64,000 nucleotides of DNA from UMGS1901 sp934122115 (GTDB lineage Bacteria; Bacillota; Clostridia; TANB77; CAG-508), in contig CAKOVU010000002.1 of NCBI GenBank assembly GCA_934122115.1, positions 124,001 through 188,000 of the forward strand. Reading direction: 5' to 3'. Below, piece after piece: positions 60,975-64,000 of this stretch (position 1 is the first letter of the stretch; each line of letters opens with the position of its first letter). Below the pieces are notes generated by a model. The model was given only the letters and a program-made list of their open reading frames with translations. It was not told the origin of the DNA and searched no databases. A program made the translations under genes and the position numbers.

Positions 60975-61623
60975 ATGAATGAAATAATTAAAATGATAAA
61001 AGAAGATTCTTCAGCCGAGTTAATAGAGAAAAAATCAAGATTTATTGCTAATGCATACATTATAGAAAATAAAATGCAAGCAGAGAAAAAACTTGAAGCA
61101 ATAAGAAAGAAATATTATGATGCAAAACACCATTGTTTTGCATTTAGTGTTTTTGAAGATGGCCAAACTACTGTTAAGATGAGTGATGATGGCGAACCTT
61201 CGGGGACAGCAGGAGAGCCTATTTTAAATATTATAACTAAAAATCGGATTACAAAATATTTTGATAGTAGTTACAAGATATTTTGGAGGAATCTTATTAG
61301 GCGCAGGAGGACTAACAAGAGCTTATTCTAATGCAAGTAAAATGGCTTTGGAGAATACAAGTATAGAAGAAAAAGAAATTGGATCTGAGCTTAAAATAGA
61401 GATAGAATATTCAGAAAATGAGAAATTTAAGTACTTTTGTAATATTAATAAGATAAAAATAAATAAAGTAGATTATAAAGAAAATATAGTTTATTATATA
61501 GAAATTTCTGATGCATTATTGAAAAAATTTCCAATAAACGAGATAGGGAAAAATGAAAATTACAATATTAATATAATATCGTGTGTCGAAATTTGTCGAA
61601 AGTATGTGAAAAAAGTAAAATAA
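60975..61623 (+). pseudogene. yigZ: YigZ/IMPACT family protein, frameshifted
   Basis: Two overlapping frames together make one YigZ protein. The first (from 60975) gives IEKKSRFIANAYIIENKMQAE and KMSDDGEPSGTAGEPILNII, then runs into nonsense. The second (from about 61258) continues with LIVVTRYFGGILLGAGGLTR and the C-terminal half to 61623. Removing one T from the TTTT run near 61258-61261 joins them in frame. Either this is a real inactivating insertion or an error in a short homopolymer. Two Spo0A-box-like heptamers lie in its last codons. Confidence 0.85.
61582..61598 (+). promoter_or_regulatory. tandem Spo0A boxes upstream of spo0A
   Basis: TGTCGAA occurs at 61582-61588 and again at 61592-61598, 10 bp apart (one helical turn). 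Each matches the core 0A box. They lie about 150 bp before spo0A, consistent with autoregulation. Confidence 0.65.
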
Positions 61624-61745
61624 CGTCTGGAAATTAATGGAAAAAAGAACGGCAAAGTATTGAAAAATCAATCAAATGCATATATAATACAAAATATGAA
61701 ACAATTATGTTGTTTTATTAAAATAAATATAGGGGGAACAGAAGA

Positions 61746-62564
61746 GTGAGTGAAAAAATAACAGTTTTAATTTCAGACGACAACAGAGAATTTGCCAATA
61801 CTCTAGCAAAATACCTAGAGGAAGATGAACAGATTGAAGTAATAGGAATGGCAAAGGACGGAGAAGAAGCTCTAACAATGATAGAATCATTAAAACCCAA
61901 TGTAGTATTATTAGATGTAATTATGCCGCACTTAGATGGACTAGGAGTTCTAGAAAAATTAAATTCAATGAATATAGAAAAGATGCCAATATGTATCATG
62001 CTATCAGCTGTAGGGCAAGACAAAATAACGCAAAAAGCAATAACCTTAGGAGCACAATATTATGTGGTAAAACCTTTTGATATACAGGTTTTAATACACA
62101 GAATTAAGGAACTTAAAAATTATCAGCCAGCACCTAACAAAGGAAACTTTATATTGAAAGAAAATAAGGCTCAATATATAGATATTCCTAGAACAGAGAA
62201 GAAAAAGGAAGATAGCCTAGAAGCATTAGTAACAAACGTAATACATGAAATAGGTGTGCCAGCACATATAAAAGGCTATCAATATTTAAGAGAAGCCATT
62301 ATGATGGTAGTAAACGATATAGACGTAATAAACCAAATTACAAAACAATTATATCCTGATATAGCTCAAAAATACAGAACAACACCAAGTAGAGTGGAAA
62401 GAGCAATACGCCATGCAATAGAAGTTGCATGGGGAAGAGGTCAACCAGATGTGGTAGAGAATATATTTGGATATACAGTATCTGCAAGTAAAGGCAAGCC
62501 AACGAATAGCGAGTTTATTGCAATGATAGCTGACAAGCTAAGGCTAGAAATAAAAACTGCATAA
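61746..62564 (+). CDS. spo0A: sporulation transcription factor Spo0A
   Basis: A 272-residue master regulator of sporulation. The receiver domain has the acidic pair Asp11-Asp12 and phospho-acceptor Asp57 in NVVLLDVIMPHLDGLGVLEKL. The C-terminal sigma-A activating DNA-binding domain has VTNVIHEIGVPAHIKGYQYL and the recognition helix TPSRVERAIRHAIEVAWGRG. GTG at 61746 follows AGGGGG (61731-61736). It ends at a strong terminator. spoIVB, often upstream, is replaced here by the broken yigZ. Confidence 0.97.
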   Translation: MSEKITVLISDDNREFANTLAKYLEEDEQIEVIGMAKDGEEALTMIESLKPNVVLLDVIMPHLDGLGVLEKLNSMNIEKMPICIMLSAVGQDKITQKAITLGAQYYVVKPFDIQVLIHRIKELKNYQPAPNKGNFILKENKAQYIDIPRTEKKKEDSLEALVTNVIHEIGVPAHIKGYQYLREAIMMVVNDIDVINQITKQLYPDIAQKYRTTPSRVERAIRHAIEVAWGRGQPDVVENIFGYTVSASKGKPTNSEFIAMIADKLRLEIKTA

Positions 62565-62570
62565 ACAATT

Positions 62571-62600
62571 ACCCCAACACACTATTGTGTTGGGGTCTTA
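62571..62600 (+). terminator. spo0A terminator
   Basis: An 11-bp stem, ACCCCAACACA (62571-62581) with TGTGTTGGGGT (62586-62596), followed by CTTATAATTT. Confidence 0.75.
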
Positions 62601-62635
62601 TAATTTCAAACGCAATTAATAAAATTGTGAAATAT

Positions 62636-62758
62636 ATGGTAGAAATACAAGCATTAATCGCAACAATATACATATTATATTATTCATTAATTGGAGTAAC
62701 TATCATAGCGATTGCCTTGATTATAGCATTAGCAGTAATTTTGAGCAAAAGCGAATAA
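62636..62758 (+). CDS. small hydrophobic peptide, type I toxin-like, second copy
   Basis: A 40-residue peptide, MVEIQALIATIYILYYS then LIGVTIIAIALIIALAVILSK and SE. It aligns with the 37-residue peptide at 1860-1973, which also starts MVE and ends TIIA-ALIIAL-VILSK. The start-codon context TATATGGTAGAA is the same in both. No good ribosome site is visible here, and an in-frame GTG lies 9 bases upstream at 62627. It is followed by a bidirectional terminator and a convergent consensus promoter. The toxin role is inferred. Confidence 0.55.
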   Translation: MVEIQALIATIYILYYSLIGVTIIAIALIIALAVILSKSE

Positions 62759-62764
62759 ACTAAT

Positions 62765-62851
62765 AAAAAAACACATCTGTAACTTGCCCAGTTAGGTGTG
62801 TTTTTTAATACATATTACTGGCAAACCACGTTTGTGGTTTCTCCATTTCCT
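62765..62851 (-). ncRNA. putative antitoxin RNA, second copy
   Basis: On the minus strand TTGACA (62886-62881) and TATAAT (62863-62858) are separated by 17 bp, an exact consensus. The RNA would start near 62851. It forms a 5' hairpin (AAACCAC/GTGGTTT, 62823-62840) and ends at the shared terminator. It overlaps the 3' end of the small gene's transcript. Complementarity to the start codon region is weaker than in the first locus. Confidence 0.5.
62771..62806. terminator. shared bidirectional terminator of the second toxin-like locus
   Basis: ACACATCT (62771-62778) with AGGTGTGT (62794-62801), with six A's on the left and six T's on the right. Confidence 0.75.
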
Positions 62852-62911
62852 ATAATCATTATACACATATAAAGTAAAGTTGTCAAATGATTTTTGTGAA
62901 CTGTTTTAAAA

Positions 62912-63391
62912 TTGAATAAACAAGTTATTATAAAAGAGGTTGGATTAAATGATTTTCAGGCTGTGCATGAATTAATTATGCAGGTACATAAATTACATGT
63001 GATTAAAAGGAAAGATGTATATAAAGATGTAGACCCTATGAATTTTGAAGAATTTAAAACTGAATTGTTAAATAGTAATAATATATACTTAGTTGCTGAG
63101 TTTGAAAATAAAATTGTAGGTATTTGTTTCTCTCAAATAAAAGAGATATCAGATAATAGAATTTTAAAGAATAATAAAATTTTACATATTCAAAATCTTT
63201 GTGTTGATAAAAATTATCAAAAAAAGGGAATTGGAAAGAAATTATATAATGCAGTTGTACAAGTAGCTAAAGAAAAAAGTGTAGATAGTATAGAATTAAT
63301 GGTGTGGGGATTTAACAAGAATGCTATAAAATTTTATCAAAATTTAGGTATGAATATTAAGAATCTTAAATTTGAACAAAAAATCCAATAG
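62912..63391 (+). CDS. GNAT family N-acetyltransferase
   Basis: A 159-residue acetyltransferase. It has the N-terminal VGLNDFQAVHELIMQVHKLH, IYLVAEFENKIVGICFSQIK, the acetyl-CoA loop DKNYQKKGIGKKLYNAVVQ (Q/R-x-x-G-x-G/A as QKKGIG) and WGFNKNAIKFYQNLGMN. The start is TTG at 62912 with no evident ribosome site, so initiation is uncertain. The substrate is unknown. It lies between the toxin-like locus and surface-protein debris. Confidence 0.82.
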   Translation: MNKQVIIKEVGLNDFQAVHELIMQVHKLHVIKRKDVYKDVDPMNFEEFKTELLNSNNIYLVAEFENKIVGICFSQIKEISDNRILKNNKILHIQNLCVDKNYQKKGIGKKLYNAVVQVAKEKSVDSIELMVWGFNKNAIKFYQNLGMNIKNLKFEQKIQ

Positions 63392-63406
63392 CTATATTGC
63401 AACCTT

Positions 63407-63754
63407 ATGTACAAACTATATCAAAATTATGTAAATACGCATAAGATAATATTAGTAGTGCAAAAAATGGCAGATGTAAAATTGAGCAATATAGCTAATG
63501 TAACAGAAAATTATGATTCTATACCAACAACACTTACTTCTAAAGCTGTTATAACTGATATGATAGCTGGATTAACTATTGTTAAGGTTGTAGATAAGCA
63601 AAATTGGGCAAGTGGAAACTTAACATATACAATCACAATTACAAACGGAGCTGAAAATGCATTTGAAAATCCAACAATTACCAACATTTTGTATCCAGCT
63701 CTAATTAAGTTAGTTGAAAATTCTGTAATTACCTTTCAAGTGCAGAAGGTGTAG
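63407..63754 (+). pseudogene. fragment of a DUF11/isopeptide-type surface protein
   Basis: The open frame contains ADVKLSNIANVTENYDSIPT and NLTYTITITNGAENAFENPT. This pattern is seen in repeated DUF11-like surface proteins, where the second motif is followed by a longer beta domain. Here it stops after VITFQVQKV. ATG at 63468 (MADVK) may be the original start region; no ribosome site is seen. The frame ends abruptly, so this is probably a remnant. A second open stretch without a start codon (63750-63935) is unrecognised. Confidence 0.5.
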
Positions 63755-64000
63755 TAATTTTTGGAAGATACTAGAGAATATAGCAATTGTAGAAAGTAAA
63801 GGGGAAATATATAAAAGTAATAAGGTAGAAGTTTATAATAAGTGCTATCATAAAAAGTGTAAATCTAAAGTGATATACTATGATGAAAATTGTTATTATA
63901 AATATAAAAATAAAATAATAAGTATATTTATGTAAAAAATATTACAAAATTTTAGTCTATTAAATCTTTCATCAGGTTAATTATATTGTTTAATAGCAAG
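63755..64000. other. no clear feature
   Basis: Very AT-rich, with one 61-codon open stretch in the plus strand (63750-63935, Lys/Tyr/Cys-rich, no start codon). Nothing else is supportable before the window ends. Confidence 0.4.

Noticed and set aside
60975..61623. Programmed ribosomal frameshifting in yigZ.
   Set aside because: No slippery heptamer with a downstream structure is seen, and the family is not known to use it. An extra T is simpler.
62590..62635. A promoter and ribosome site for the second small hydrophobic gene.
   Set aside because: TATAAT is present at 62599-62604, but no -35 at proper spacing and no Shine-Dalgarno could be found, so no promoter feature is listed.
1..64000. 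CRISPR array, prophage, rRNA operon or site-specific recombinase gene.
   Set aside because: None was recognised. There are no regularly spaced repeats, no phage structural genes and no integrase or invertase frame.

Overview
The window is AT-rich, densely coded chromosomal DNA from an endospore-forming member of the Bacillota, most likely a class Clostridia lineage. The evidence is spo0A, sigH, spoVT, a SleB-type cortex lytic enzyme, a YaaH-like GH18 protein, CIRCE/HrcA control of heat shock, the Asp23-AmaP-DUF2273 set, and TGA used as a normal stop. Several proteins begin with a prepilin-like segment (GITLVALVVTIVV...), a style common in uncultured gut or rumen Clostridia. No rRNA, CRISPR, prophage or complete transposon is visible.

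Layout. 1-2.2 kb: end of a SufB/SufD gene, a DUF378 protein, sigH, tRNA-Thr(GGT) and a small type I toxin-antitoxin-like locus. 2.2-9.2 kb: ychF, two compositionally odd small membrane protein genes, then hrcA-grpE-dnaK-dnaJ behind two CIRCE operators. 9.2-24.9 kb: a prepilin-like LRR protein, rsmE, remA-rpoZ-kinase, priA-def-fmt, asp23-amaP-DUF2273-nusB-xseA-xseB, fhs and sleB. 25-30.9 kb: more prepilin-like proteins around a Rieske oxidoreductase. 30.9-38.8 kb: rnhB, pdp, recD2, comF, a KAP-type NTPase and spoVT. 39-47.9 kb: gap-pgk-tpiA-gpmI, a YezG-like protein, GH18 and greA. 48-50.3 kb: a prepilin-like protein with a variable C-terminus, and an IS256 remnant. 50.4-64 kb: deoD, trmB, a two-component system, a WG-repeat protein, a frameshifted yigZ, spo0A, a second toxin-antitoxin-like locus and surface-protein debris.

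The most unusual content is a set of four matched leaders upstream of prepilin-like surface genes (9521, 25246, 28327, 48307). Each has a pair of inverted 26-bp sites built as TTAAG - 7-bp asymmetric spacer - CTTAA. The spacer differs among loci but is identical between the two sites of one locus. Each pair bounds about 160 bp holding a near-consensus promoter (TTGAAA-17-TATAAT or a close variant) that in this assembly points away from the surface gene in all four cases. This is the architecture of an invertible promoter with locus-specific crossover spacers, all in the OFF orientation. No recombinase is encoded here. One of the four genes (48307) also ends in a 120-bp block of 62% GC with NNC-type codons in a formylglycine-generating-enzyme-like fold, the signature of a diversity-generating retroelement variable region. 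Its reverse transcriptase and template would have to lie elsewhere. Together these suggest phase-variable, hypermutable surface pilin-like proteins.

A second theme is a pair of tiny hydrophobic proteins (37 and 40 aa) with a shared C-terminus. Each is convergent with a perfect-consensus promoter for a short RNA and shares a bidirectional terminator with it, resembling par/Fst-type toxin-antitoxin loci.
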